Origin: Anaerolineales bacterium
Lineage (GTDB): Bacteria; Chloroflexota; Anaerolineae; Promineifilales; Promineifilaceae
NCBI GenBank assembly: GCA_020432595.1
Contig: JAGQGA010000024.1
Location: 1 to 20,208, forward strand
DNA: 20,208 nucleotides
Direction of reading: 5' to 3'
The translations under genes were made by a program, and so were the position numbers. The notes under the pieces are model-generated. The model did not search any database and had not been told where the DNA came from. It was given only the letters and a program-made list of their open reading frames with translations. Below, piece after piece: positions 1 to 7,752 of the stretch. Every line of letters begins with the position of its first letter. The stretch's first letter is position 1.

Positions 1-2
1 TA

Positions 3-908
3 TATTTACTCCCCATTCTCATTGGCTACACCGGCGGCCGTATGGTTCACGGCGTGCGCGGTGGTGTTGTTGGGGCCACCGCCACCATGGGCGTTGTTGT
101 TGGAGCCGACATCCCCATGTTCCTTGGTGCCATGATCATGGGGCCACTTGGTGGCTGGGCCATGAAAATGATTGACGACCGGCTGGAAGAACATATTCCC
201 ATCGGCTTTGAGATGTTGGTCAACAACTTCTCCGCCGGTATCCTGGCCGTCATTCTGGCCCTACTCGGTAATGTTGTTGTTAGCCCCGTTGTGCAGGCAC
301 TTAGCAACGTCGCTGGCTCAATCGTAGATGGGCTTGTTGCCGCCCGTCTGCTGCCGTTGGCGGCCATCATCATCGAACCGGCCAAGGTGCTGTTCCTCAA
401 CAACGCCCTCAATCACGGCGTGCTGGCTCCTTTGGGTGTTGCTGCTGCTGAAGAAACGGGTCGCGCCATCCACTTCCTGCTCGAAACCAATCCCGGCCCC
501 GGCCTGGGTCTGCTCGTGGCCTACTATGTAGCAGGTAAAGGGCTGCTCAAAGAGTCTGCCCCTGGTGCCATGATTATCCACTTCTTGGGTGGTATTCATG
601 AAATTTACTTCCCCTATGTTTTGGCTCACCCCATCATGATTTTGTCGGTCATTGCTGGCGGACTGGCCGCTGACCTCTGGTTTGTCATCAGCGGCGCGGG
701 GCTGGTTGCTACACCTTCCCCCGGTTCAATCTTTGCTTATCTGGCGGTCATTCCGCGTGGGCAGCATTTTCAGGTGCTAACCGGCGTGTTGATTGGGGCA
801 GTGGTTGCCTTCCTGGTTGGCAGCTTTATCCTGCGGATTCGCCCAGTGCAGGCGGCGGAAGAAGAAGAAATGGATGCCGACATGGGCAGCGTGCCTGGCT
901 TGGCATAA
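3..908 (+). CDS. mtlA: PTS mannitol-type permease EIIC (5' end outside window)
   Basis: This is the membrane channel subunit (EIIC) of a mannitol phosphotransferase system, which moves the hexitol inward while EIIB phosphorylates it. The frame is open to the left edge and reads [10 protein letters not shown] before the first in-window ATG at 42, so the gene starts upstream and 42 is not its start. Family hallmarks follow in the order seen in E. coli Mtl[59 protein letters not shown] and the substrate-site segment [15 protein letters not shown]. Unlike E. coli MtlA it stops right after the last membrane segment with an acidic tail ([12 protein letters not shown]) and has no fused B or A domain; these are the next two genes. 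The family is certain. Mannitol specificity is inferred from family similarity. Confidence 0.95.
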   Translation, partial: YLLPILIGYTGGRMVHGVRGGVVGATATMGVVVGADIPMFLGAMIMGPLGGWAMKMIDDRLEEHIPIGFEMLVNNFSAGILAVILALLGNVVVSPVVQALSNVAGSIVDGLVAARLLPLAAIIIEPAKVLFLNNALNHGVLAPLGVAAAEETGRAIHFLLETNPGPGLGLLVAYYVAGKGLLKESAPGAMIIHFLGGIHEIYFPYVLAHPIMILSVIAGGLAADLWFVISGAGLVATPSPGSIFAYLAVIPRGQHFQVLTGVLIGAVVAFLVGSFILRIRPVQAAEEEEMDADMGSVPGLA

Positions 909-938
909 TTAAACGGCCGTTTTCCAAACAAAGTATCA

Positions 939-988
939 GTTATTGGTTACTGGTTATGGGACTGCCCTAATAACCAATAACCAATAAC
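939..988. repeat. Hairpin built of 7-bp repeats between EIIC and EIIB genes
   Basis: The left arm is about three GGTTATT-like heptamers. The right arm (about 966-988) is AATAACC-like heptamers. The arms pair over roughly 22 bp with a couple of mismatches and a short loop. There is no T-run after it; the EIIB ribosome binding site (AAAGGAG at 997-1003) follows immediately. It may stabilise the EIIC mRNA end or attenuate the operon, but only the structure is seen. Confidence 0.75.
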
Positions 989-1008
989 TCACAAAAAAAG
1001 GAGTAACC

Positions 1009-1338
1009 ATGACCCAATCCATTGCCGCAGCAGACATAAAAACGATCATTATGGCGTGCGAAGCCGGTATGGGCTCCAGCCTTATGGTTGTCAACAGCAT
1101 TAAGAAAAAGCTCAAAAAGGCCAATGTCAGCGGTGTCAACGTGGTTCACAAACCAGCCAGAGCCGTACCCGAAGACGCACAAATCGTCGTCGTCCATCAA
1201 GGATTAGCCAACGTTGTGCGCCGCAAAGCCCCCAACGCCGTGGTTGTCACCTTCTCGCACTTCCTCAACGACCCGGCATTTGACCGCCTGGTTGATGCCT
1301 TTGTGACAGGTGGTGACATTCAAAGCAGTATGGAATAG
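1009..1338 (+). CDS. PTS mannitol-type EIIB component
   Basis: Free-standing cytoplasmic EIIB of the mannitol family, 109 residues, accepting phosphate from EIIA and passing it to the hexitol bound by EIIC. The phosphocysteine loop is MACEAGMGSSLM with Cys17, matching the ACDAGMGSS loop of MtlA. The later segment PNAVVVTFSHFLNDPAFDRLV matches the end of the MtlA B domain. An AAAGGAG site at 997-1003 sits 5 bp before the ATG and fixes the start. It lies between EIIC and EIIA genes, with only 4 bp to the latter, so the three probably act as one permease. In many bacteria these domains are fused; here they are split. Confidence 0.93.
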   Translation: MTQSIAAADIKTIIMACEAGMGSSLMVVNSIKKKLKKANVSGVNVVHKPARAVPEDAQIVVVHQGLANVVRRKAPNAVVVTFSHFLNDPAFDRLVDAFVTGGDIQSSME

Positions 1339-1342
1339 CATC

Positions 1343-1786
1343 ATGAGCATTTTATCTGAGAACCGAATCCAGTTGCAGGCCACGGCCAGCGACAAAAGCG
1401 ACGCCATTCGGCAAGCAGGAATGCTTTTAGTCAACAGCGGCTGCGTCAAACCGGGTTATGTTGATGGTATGTTGGCCCGCGAAGAAACCATGTCTACCTA
1501 TCTTGGCAATGGCGTTGCCATTCCGCATGGTCAATTTGAAAACATTGCCGACATCGTGCAAACGGGCATCTCGGTCTTGCAGCTACCTGAAGGCGTTGAG
1601 TGGGAAGAAGGGGAAATGGCGCACCTCATCATTGGCATCGCCGCCCAATCTGACGACCACATTGGCATTTTGTCAAATCTGGCCGAAGCGATTGAAGATG
1701 AGGACGTTGCCGCTGAGTTGGCCCAAACCAATGACCCCAGCGTGATTTTGTCTTACCTAAACCGAGAAGCAGTAGAAGAGTTATAG
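1343..1786 (+). CDS. mtlF: PTS mannitol-type EIIA component
   Basis: Cytoplasmic EIIA of the mannitol/fructose class, 147 residues, relaying phosphate from HPr to EIIB. The phosphohistidine is His62 in YLGNGVAIPHG, and the following LIIGIAAQSDDHIGILSNLAEAIEDE matches the second half of the MtlA A domain. ATG at 1343, 4 bp after the EIIB stop, is preferred over the in-frame ATG at 1310. The 1310 start would overlap EIIB and add residues not typical of the family, while 1343 gives MSILSENRIQL, a normal EIIA beginning. The ribosome binding site is weak (GGAA), suggesting translational coupling to EIIB. Confidence 0.93.
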   Translation: MSILSENRIQLQATASDKSDAIRQAGMLLVNSGCVKPGYVDGMLAREETMSTYLGNGVAIPHGQFENIADIVQTGISVLQLPEGVEWEEGEMAHLIIGIAAQSDDHIGILSNLAEAIEDEDVAAELAQTNDPSVILSYLNREAVEEL

Positions 1787-1796
1787 GACAAAGCCT

Positions 1797-3821
1797 GTGA
1801 AAGCGTGCGATCTGGTTATTCAAAATGTAACGGGGCTTCATGCCCGGCCAGCGCGAGAGTTTGTCAACGTTGCCAAACAGTTCAAGGCCAAAATTCAGGT
1901 GCAGCATGGCGAGAAAAAGGTCAATGCCAAAAGCCTAATTTCAATTTTGGCACTGGGTGTTCGCAGTGGCGGCACGATTCGCGTTGAAGCAGATGGTGTA
2001 GATGAGATGGAGGCGATGGTGGCGTTGGAAACGGCCGTTTCCAGCGGCCTCGGCGAAAACCATCATCACCAAGAACCCAGCAGCAACGGACACCCTAAAC
2101 CAGCCCCTGCCCCTGTTGCCCCTGCGGCTGTCGCTCCTGCGGCCGACAACCTCATCACCGGTCTGCCCGCCGCCCCCGGCATCGCCATTGGCCCCATCTT
2201 TCAGTTCACCAAGCAAACCGTTGCCGTGCGGCAAACATTTGCTGGTGCCGAGGCAGAAAAAGCCACCCTGACCACCGCCTTAACCACGGCCCAGGCACAG
2301 CTTGCCACCCTGCGTGACCAAATGGCGGCGCAAGCGGCCGACGAAGCCGCCATCTTTGACGTTCACCGCGACATTCTTGACGACCCCGAACTGGAAGAGA
2401 TGGTTCACGCTGCCATAGAGAACGAGCAGAGTGCTGCCCAGGCGTGGCAAAGCAGCGTTGAAGCCCGCGCCATGATCATGGCTGGTCTCGATGACCCGCT
2501 GCTGGCCGCACGCGCCGCCGACCTGCGCGACGTGGGGGAACGGGTGCTGCGGATTTTGGCTGGGGACGAAGCAACCGGAGCTTCGCTGCCCGGCCATCCC
2601 ATCATCCTCATCGCCCACGACCTGTCCCCTTCGGACACGGCGGCGCTAGACAAGGAAAAGGTGCTGGGTATTTGCACCGCCGCCGGTGGGCCAACGGCTC
2701 ATGCGGCCATCATTGCCCGCGCTTTGGGGCTGCCGGCCGTCGTTAGTGCAGGGGAAAAGGTGCTGACATTGGCGGGAGAAACGGCCGTTATTCTCAACGG
2801 CCACAGTGGAACCCTTACCCTCAACCCCGATGAAGCAACCTTGGCCGCTGCCCGCGCTGCCCAGGAACAAGAGCAAGCCCGGCGAAAAGCGGCCGTTGCC
2901 GCCGCCGCCGACCCCGCCATCACGCAAGATGGGCATCGGGTGGAGGTGGTCGCCAACATCGGCAGCGTGGCCGACGCGCAGCAGGCGTATGCCGCCGGGG
3001 CCGAAGGGGTGGGGCTGCTGCGAACGGAATTTTTGTTTATGGATCGCGACGAAGCACCCAGCGAGGAAGAGCAGTTCGCCGTCTACCGCGACATTGCTCA
3101 GGCACTGCACAACCAGCCGGTCATCGTCCGCACCCTCGACATTGGCGGCGACAAACCGCTGCCCTACATCAACGTGCCGCACGAAGAGAACCCATTTTTG
3201 GGGGAACGGGGCATTCGGCTCTGCCTAAATCGTCCCGATCTGCTGCGGCAGCAGCTTCGCGCCATTCTTCGCGCTGCCAGCCACGGCACGCTGCGAATTA
3301 TGTTCCCGATGGTGGCCGACCTGGGCGAGTGGCACGCGGCCAAGCAAATAGTGAAGGAGGTGCAAAAGGAGGTAGGAGGGGAAACGGCCGTTTCCCTTGG
3401 CATCATGATCGAAATCCCCGCCGCTGCCCTAATGGCCGACGCTTTTGCCCCCGAAGTAGATTTCTTCTCCGTCGGCACCAACGACCTCACCCAATACACC
3501 CTGGCGATGGACAGAATGCACCCCACCTTGGCAAAACAAGCCGACGGGCTGCACCCGGCCATCCTGCGCCTCATCCACACCACCACCAAAGCCGCCCATC
3601 GCGCTGGCAAATGGGTTGGCGTTTGCGGCGAACTGGGAGCCGACCCCCAGGCGTTGCCTATCTTGCTAGGGCTAGGGGTTGACGAACTCAGCGTCAACGT
3701 CCCCGCCCTTGCCACCGTCAAGGCACAAATTCGCGGTCTCCAACTGGCCGATGCCCGCACCCTGGCGCAACAAGCTTTGCAATGTCGCACCGCTGCCGAA
3801 GTGCGTGCTTTGAAGATTTAG
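1797..3821 (+). CDS. ptsHI: HPr-Enzyme I fusion (general PTS phosphotransferase)
   Basis: One 674-residue protein carrying both general PTS proteins. HPr spans about residues 1-86, with the phosphohistidine His15 in GLHARPA and the regulatory-type Ser46 in AKSLISIL. A flexible linker rich in His, Pro and Ala covers about 87-118. Enzyme I follows: the phosphohistidine His302 in GGPTAHAAIIAR, then the PEP-binding barrel with LLRTEFLFMDRDE, TLDIGGDKPLPY, GIMIEIPAA, SVGTNDLTQYTLAMDR and the catalytic Cys at about 610 in GVCGELGAD. The start is GTG with AGGA at 1785-1788 overlapping the EIIA stop. PEP is the phosphate donor, and the chain runs EI, HPr, EIIA, EIIB. No HPr kinase is seen in the window, so use of Ser46 is unknown. 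Three copies of the AACGGCCGTT palindrome lie inside, all read as TAV. Confidence 0.95.
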   Translation: MKACDLVIQNVTGLHARPAREFVNVAKQFKAKIQVQHGEKKVNAKSLISILALGVRSGGTIRVEADGVDEMEAMVALETAVSSGLGENHHHQEPSSNGHPKPAPAPVAPAAVAPAADNLITGLPAAPGIAIGPIFQFTKQTVAVRQTFAGAEAEKATLTTALTTAQAQLATLRDQMAAQAADEAAIFDVHRDILDDPELEEMVHAAIENEQSAAQAWQSSVEARAMIMAGLDDPLLAARAADLRDVGERVLRILAGDEATGASLPGHPIILIAHDLSPSDTAALDKEKVLGICTAAGGPTAHAAIIARALGLPAVVSAGEKVLTLAGETAVILNGHSGTLTLNPDEATLAAARAAQEQEQARRKAAVAAAADPAITQDGHRVEVVANIGSVADAQQAYAAGAEGVGLLRTEFLFMDRDEAPSEEEQFAVYRDIAQALHNQPVIVRTLDIGGDKPLPYINVPHEENPFLGERGIRLCLNRPDLLRQQLRAILRAASHGTLRIMFPMVADLGEWHAAKQIVKEVQKEVGGETAVSLGIMIEIPAAALMADAFAPEVDFFSVGTNDLTQYTLAMDRMHPTLAKQADGLHPAILRLIHTTTKAAHRAGKWVGVCGELGADPQALPILLGLGVDELSVNVPALATVKAQIRGLQLADARTLAQQALQCRTAAEVRALKI

Positions 3822-3888
3822 AGATTAGAGATTGGGGATTGGAGGTTGTAAACTGTCATCAATCTCCAATCTCCAATCCCCAATCTCC
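3821..3888. repeat. Hairpin of GAGATTG-type 7-bp repeats after ptsHI
   Basis: Left arm 3821-3847 is about four degenerate heptamers (AGAGATT, GGGGATT, GGAGGTT). After a loop of about 13 nt the right arm 3861-3888 is four AATCTCC-like heptamers. The arms pair over about 27 bp with several G-T type mismatches. The left arm begins at the last base of the ptsHI stop codon. It occupies nearly the whole gap before the dehydrogenase gene. Confidence 0.75.
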
Positions 3889-3900
3889 ACTTACCATACT

Positions 3901-5646
3901 ATGAGTACAAAATTTGACCATTACCACACGCTGGCTGCACCACTGCCCAGCCAAAATTTCGCTTGGAACATGTACGGCTCCGGCGTAGAAAACATTGGTA
4001 AGGATGGGCAGCCAGAACCCTTTTCCGTGCCTGAACCTAATGACGACCAGCTTTTGGTGCGGGTAGACAGCGTGGGCATGTGCTTTTCCGATGTCAAGCT
4101 CATTCGACAGGGGGGCAACCACCCCAAACTCTACAATCGCAATCTGGCCGAAGAGCCAACCCGTTTGGGGCATGAAGCCGCCCTTACCGTCATCAAAGTC
4201 GGCCAAAATCTGCGCGACCAATACCGGCCGGGGCAGCGGCTGGCGATGCAGCCCGACATTTACCAAAACGGCAAATCCACCGCCTATGGCTACACCATCC
4301 CCGGCGGCCTCATCCAATACCACCTTATTGGGGCTGAAGTGCTAGAAACCGACACCGGGGCATGTTTGCTGCCACTGGCTGGCGACATGGGGTACGCCGA
4401 AACAGCCCTGCTGGAGCCGTGGGGGTGCGTCATGGCCGCCTACACCCAGCGCCGCCGCCTGACCCCGCTGCCCGGTGGCACGATGTGGATCATGGGGCAA
4501 CCTGATGACACCACAGCTTACCAATTTTCGAGCTATCTTGACGCGCCAGCCACCATCATTTTGTCAGATGTACCACCACAGGTTGTTGCATTAGCGCAAC
4601 AATCAGGGGCAAACATTGTGGAGCGCAACGGCATTGGGGTAGGTGACGTAGCCGAGTTAGCCGCCGCCGAAACGGGTGGCAAAGGGTTTGACGACATTGT
4701 GCTGTTGGCTCCGCGCTCGGCAGCCCTAGTCAGCCAAATAGCGCGGCACATTGCCCGGCGCGGCACGCTCAACCTGATTGGCTCCGAACCGCTGGACGGG
4801 CTGGTGGATGCTGATGTGGGTCGGTTGCATTATGACTATATCGCCTTTGTCGGCAATCGCGGCCCCGATATTGCCGCGTCCTATGGCGAGGTGCGAAACC
4901 GGTGTGAGCTAACGCCCAACGGGGCAACGGTGATTGTGGGGGCGGGTGGGCCAATGGGGCAAATGCACGTGCAGCGGGCAATTGAGCTGCCCAATGGCCC
5001 GCGTCTAATTATTGCCACCGAGGTCAACGATATGCGGCTGGCGGCACTGGCGGAACGGTTTGCGCCGCTGGCCGAGGCGAATGGGCGGACGCTGCTGACG
5101 TTTAATCCACAAACGGCCGTTTCCCAAACCCTCCATGAATTCGTCACCCAAGCCACCGACCAACTTGGTGCCGACGACGTAGTGGTTTGTGTTCCTATTG
5201 CACCGCTCATGAAAGAAGCCGCCACCCTGCTCAACCCCAACGGCATGTTGGTGCTGTTTGCCGGAGTGCCAAACGGCACGATGGCCCCGCTCGACCTCAG
5301 CGCCGTTTATTTACACAATGCCCAATTCACCGGCACCTCCGGCCTGACCATTGACGACCAGGCACTCGTCATGGAGCGCACGCTGGCCGGTTCACTTTCG
5401 CCCAGCCGTTCGGTGGCGGCAGTGGGGGGCATGGAGGCGGCGCAGGATGGGATTAGGGCGATGATGGACGGCCGTTTTCCCGGCAAAATCGTCATCTTCC
5501 CCCAAATTACCGGCCTTCCGCTGCTCGGACTAGATGAACTAGCCACCCAATACCCCGCCATCGGGCAGCATTTGGCCGACGGCAAATGGTGGACGGCGGC
5601 GGCAGAAGCGGCATTGATTGAGGTGTTTTGGGAAGAGAGCAGTTAG
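3901..5646 (+). CDS. Zinc medium-chain dehydrogenase, L-sorbose-1-phosphate reductase-like
   Basis: NAD(P)-dependent medium-chain dehydrogenase, 581 residues. Probable catalytic zinc ligands are Cys61 (GMCFSDVK), His91 with Glu92 (RLGHEA) and Glu172 (ALLEPWG). The four-cysteine structural zinc lobe of classical alcohol dehydrogenases is absent. A clear cofactor loop GAGGPMG lies at 347-353. Residues about 195-320 look like a second, degraded Rossmann-like segment (MWIMGQPDD in the loop position), which makes the protein longer than the roughly 410 residues I expect for the sorbose-phosphate reductase group. That group interconverts sorbose 1-phosphate/glucitol 6-phosphate and fructose 1-phosphate/mannitol phosphate. 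Lying between mannitol PTS genes and fruK, it probably oxidises mannitol 1-phosphate to fructose 1-phosphate. Start 3901 is chosen because the longer frame from 3832 translates the repeat hairpin. No Shine-Dalgarno is seen. Confidence 0.75.
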   Translation: MSTKFDHYHTLAAPLPSQNFAWNMYGSGVENIGKDGQPEPFSVPEPNDDQLLVRVDSVGMCFSDVKLIRQGGNHPKLYNRNLAEEPTRLGHEAALTVIKVGQNLRDQYRPGQRLAMQPDIYQNGKSTAYGYTIPGGLIQYHLIGAEVLETDTGACLLPLAGDMGYAETALLEPWGCVMAAYTQRRRLTPLPGGTMWIMGQPDDTTAYQFSSYLDAPATIILSDVPPQVVALAQQSGANIVERNGIGVGDVAELAAAETGGKGFDDIVLLAPRSAALVSQIARHIARRGTLNLIGSEPLDGLVDADVGRLHYDYIAFVGNRGPDIAASYGEVRNRCELTPNGATVIVGAGGPMGQMHVQRAIELPNGPRLIIATEVNDMRLAALAERFAPLAEANGRTLLTFNPQTAVSQTLHEFVTQATDQLGADDVVVCVPIAPLMKEAATLLNPNGMLVLFAGVPNGTMAPLDLSAVYLHNAQFTGTSGLTIDDQALVMERTLAGSLSPSRSVAAVGGMEAAQDGIRAMMDGRFPGKIVIFPQITGLPLLGLDELATQYPAIGQHLADGKWWTAAAEAALIEVFWEESS

Positions 5647-5915
5647 GAGATTGGAGATTGGGAATTAGAGATTGGGAGACTGAGAAACTAATACCAGAAC
5701 GATGAAATCCTTGTACACAAAACAAGAAGTGACACAGAGTTACACAGAGATAACAAAGAGTTTCACAGAGGAAGTGAGGCAAACAACGCCTTTTTTCTCT
5801 GTGTTTCTCTGTGTCTTCTTTGTGAGCCTCTGTGTACCGTTTTTGGTTCTAGCTTGTCCAGGTTAGGAGATTAAGAGATTGGAGTCTCTCAGTCTCTTAG
5901 TCTCCCAGTCTCTTC
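5645..5915. repeat. Nested repeat block: outer 7-bp repeats, inner CACAGAG hairpin
   Basis: This block fills almost the entire gap between the dehydrogenase and the small membrane protein (5647-5925), which holds no gene. Positions 5645-5690 carry GGAGATTG/GAGACTG heptamers. Positions 5868-5913 form their own hairpin of about 20 bp (GGAGATTAAGAGATTGG against TCTTAGTCTCC) and can also pair with the first tract. Between them, 5732-5772 (CACAGAG-containing units of about 10 bp) faces 5790-5838 (CTCTGTG units), giving a large imperfect inner hairpin. Function is unknown; it may act on mRNA ends or be a mobile hairpin element. Confidence 0.7.
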
Positions 5916-5925
5916 CGACTGACAC

Positions 5926-6303
5926 ATGTCTAAACAAAGTGCAAAAAAACAGCCCCTGTGGCAGCGATATTTGCTGACGGGTGCGGCGTTGGGGCTGTAT
6001 TTTGGCCTGTTTTTTCGGCCGCTGCGTGACCCCAGCCTACTGTTGGCGGTTGAGTTGGGGCTGCTGGCGGCATTGGTGACAACGTTGCTACCGCTGTTTC
6101 GTGGCCAACGGCCGTCTTTTGTGACCTTTCTCAAAACGCTGGCCGGCCACTTCCTTAAATATACCCTGCTGCTGGCGGTGCTGGAACTGCGGCATCCGGT
6201 GTATGATTGGGGTGGGCGAACGGCCGTTTCCGTCATGACCACCCTCATGGGCGCATTAGGCGGGCTGTGGCTGGCGTGGGAACAGGAAAGCGGTAAACAG
6301 TAA
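5926..6303 (+). CDS. Small multi-pass membrane protein, unknown function
   Basis: A 125-residue protein I cannot assign to a family. A basic start (MSKQSAKKQ) is followed by four probable membrane segments: about 15-31 (LLTGAALGLYFGLFF), 38-57 (LLLAVELGLLAALVTTLLPLF), 70-88 (GHFLKYTLLLAVLEL) and 100-118 (VMTTLMGALGGLWLAW). It is codirectional with the PTS cluster, lying between the dehydrogenase and fruK, but separated from the former by a 279-bp repeat block. A role in the pathway is therefore only a possibility. No Shine-Dalgarno precedes the ATG. The palindrome at 6219 encodes RTAVS between helices 3 and 4. Confidence 0.65.
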   Translation: MSKQSAKKQPLWQRYLLTGAALGLYFGLFFRPLRDPSLLLAVELGLLAALVTTLLPLFRGQRPSFVTFLKTLAGHFLKYTLLLAVLELRHPVYDWGGRTAVSVMTTLMGALGGLWLAWEQESGKQ

Positions 6304-6363
6304 ACGGTTATTAGTTATCAGTTTCTGTCCATGTTTCCTTACAATCTGTGTTTATAAAACGGT

Positions 6364-7299
6364 ATGATCTATACAGTAACGTTGAATCCAGCGGTTGATA
6401 AAGAGCTGACCGTGCCAAACCTGACCTTTGACACCGTGCTGCGGGCGACGGCTTCGCGGGTGGATGTGGGGGGCAAGGGGTTTAATGTGTCGCGGATGGC
6501 AGCGGAACTGGGCGGCAACAGCGTGGCACTGGGGTTTGCCGGGGGCAAGGCGGGGGAATTGCTGCGCGATGGGCTGGAAGCGGCGGGCATTGCCACCGAT
6601 TTTGTCTGGGTAAATGGGGAAACGCGCACCAATGTCAGTGTGGTAACGGCCGTTCCTAGCCACTATCTCAAGGTCAATGAACCCGGTCCCACCGTCAATC
6701 AGGCTGAAATCCAAACCTTGCTACGCAAAGTGGAGCAGTTGGCGCAAACCGGTGATTATTGGGTGCTGGCCGGGAGCTTACCCCCTGGCGTGCCGCCTAT
6801 CATTTACGCGCAAATGATGCAGCGGCTCCACGCCGCCGGGGCGCACGTCATTTTGGATACGAGCGGCGAGGCATTGCGGTTGGGGTGTGGCAAACGGCCG
6901 TTTCTCGCCAAACCCAACGACAGCGAAGCCAGCGCCCTCACCGGCCTACCGACCAGTAACCGGGCTGAGATCATTACCGCCGCCCGCGCCATCCAGGCTT
7001 TAGGCGTAGCCAATATCGTCATCTCCTTAGGCAAGGCCGGGGCGCTGTTGGCAACTCAGAGCAACGTTTACCTCGCCGCCGCCCCCACCATTGAAGAAAA
7101 AAACCCCATCGGGGCCGGAGACTCATTGGTTGGGGGGCTGGTTTGGAGCCTGAGCCAGGGCGATGACTTACCCACCGCCCTGCGCTGTGGCATCGCCGCT
7201 GGAGCCGCCTCCGCTTCGCAGCCAGGAACGGCCGTTGGGCCACGCCCACTCGTACAAGCGTTGGCGCAACAAGTTGTAATCAATCCGGTGGACGCATAA
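6364..7299 (+). CDS. fruK: 1-phosphofructokinase (PfkB family)
   Basis: Cytoplasmic PfkB-family sugar kinase, 311 residues, the normal size of FruK. The start MIYTVTLNPAVDKEL is typical of FruK/LacC kinases. The substrate-binding motif GGKGFNVSR is at about 36-44, and the anion-hole/catalytic motif GAGDSLVGG starts at 250 with the predicted base Asp253. The reaction is fructose 1-phosphate plus ATP to fructose 1,6-bisphosphate. LacC-type tagatose 6-phosphate kinase or 6-phosphofructokinase 2 are alternatives by sequence alone. The neighbourhood of a hexitol PTS and a dehydrogenase able to make fructose 1-phosphate favours FruK. No Shine-Dalgarno is visible before the ATG. Three palindrome copies lie inside, one of them read in the rarer RPF frame (KRPFL). 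Confidence 0.88.
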   Translation: MIYTVTLNPAVDKELTVPNLTFDTVLRATASRVDVGGKGFNVSRMAAELGGNSVALGFAGGKAGELLRDGLEAAGIATDFVWVNGETRTNVSVVTAVPSHYLKVNEPGPTVNQAEIQTLLRKVEQLAQTGDYWVLAGSLPPGVPPIIYAQMMQRLHAAGAHVILDTSGEALRLGCGKRPFLAKPNDSEASALTGLPTSNRAEIITAARAIQALGVANIVISLGKAGALLATQSNVYLAAAPTIEEKNPIGAGDSLVGGLVWSLSQGDDLPTALRCGIAAGAASASQPGTAVGPRPLVQALAQQVVINPVDA

Positions 7300-7311
7300 G
7301 CAAAAAAAATG

Positions 7312-7378
7312 GGACGCAGATTTACCTGATGTCCCTGATACAAAAGATCAATCAGGTAAATCAGGAAAATCAGCGTCC
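7312..7378. repeat. 28-bp hairpin of 9-bp repeats after fruK
   Basis: Left arm 7312-7339 starts GGACGC and continues with GATTTACCT-type 9-mers. Right arm 7351-7378 mirrors it with ATCAGGTAA and ATCAGGAAA units and ends GCGTCC. 24 of 28 positions pair, around an 11-nt loop. The following bases ATTCTTTT are T-rich, so it could end fruK transcripts. The next gene's ribosome binding site begins directly after it, so it could also be an intra-operon processing hairpin. Confidence 0.75.
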
Positions 7379-7401
7379 TATTCTTTTAGGAGAAGCAAAC
7401 C

Positions 7402-7752
7402 ATGTCATCTTTTACAATTAATGATTCCAAAGAGTATACCCAGTCGGAAACGGCCGTTTTTCAGGCCGCGCTTGGTGCCATCAATGGGCTGGAAGGCAAG
7501 CTAACCACTCAAGATCCAGCCAGCGGAAAGATTGAAGCTAAATTTGACAAGAAAATTTTGGGGAAAGTGCTGGGCGACCGCACCCATTTTGCCGCTATGA
7601 TCAGCAGTGAGGGGGGGAAAACGGCCGTTTCTGTTGAGGTCTATCCACTTGATGCCGTTGGGCGACCGCTCATGTTTGGCGCACGTAAAGGAGTGTCACG
7701 CACCGTTGCTAACTGGTTCTTTGCCCATTTGGAGCATCGGTTGGGAAATTGA
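7402..7752 (+). CDS. Conserved-looking small protein, unknown function
   Basis: A 116-residue soluble protein with no family I recognise. AGGAGAAG at 7388-7395, 6 bp before the ATG, makes the start secure and argues that it is a real gene. It has no signal peptide or membrane segment. The middle alternates charged and hydrophobic residues as in a small alpha/beta fold (GKIEAKFDKKILGKVLGD, then KTAVSVEVYPLDAVGRPL). Two palindrome copies (7449 and 7620) encode ETAVF and KTAVS, so the element contributes a visible share of this short protein. It is last in the plus-strand PTS cluster, separated from fruK by the 9-bp-repeat hairpin. Confidence 0.65.
   Translation: MSSFTINDSKEYTQSETAVFQAALGAINGLEGKLTTQDPASGKIEAKFDKKILGKVLGDRTHFAAMISSEGGKTAVSVEVYPLDAVGRPLMFGARKGVSRTVANWFFAHLEHRLGN

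Noticed and set aside
1310..1342. Earlier in-frame ATG for EIIA
   Set aside because: It would overlap the EIIB gene by 29 bp and add residues foreign to the family; ATG 1343 gives a normal EIIA start.
3821..3888. CRISPR-like or tandem array
   Set aside because: Units are 7 bp without spacers and the two arms are complementary, so this is a hairpin repeat, not CRISPR.
3832..3900. Earlier start for the dehydrogenase
   Set aside because: The extra residues (including ISNLQSPIST) are just a translation of the 7-bp repeat hairpin.
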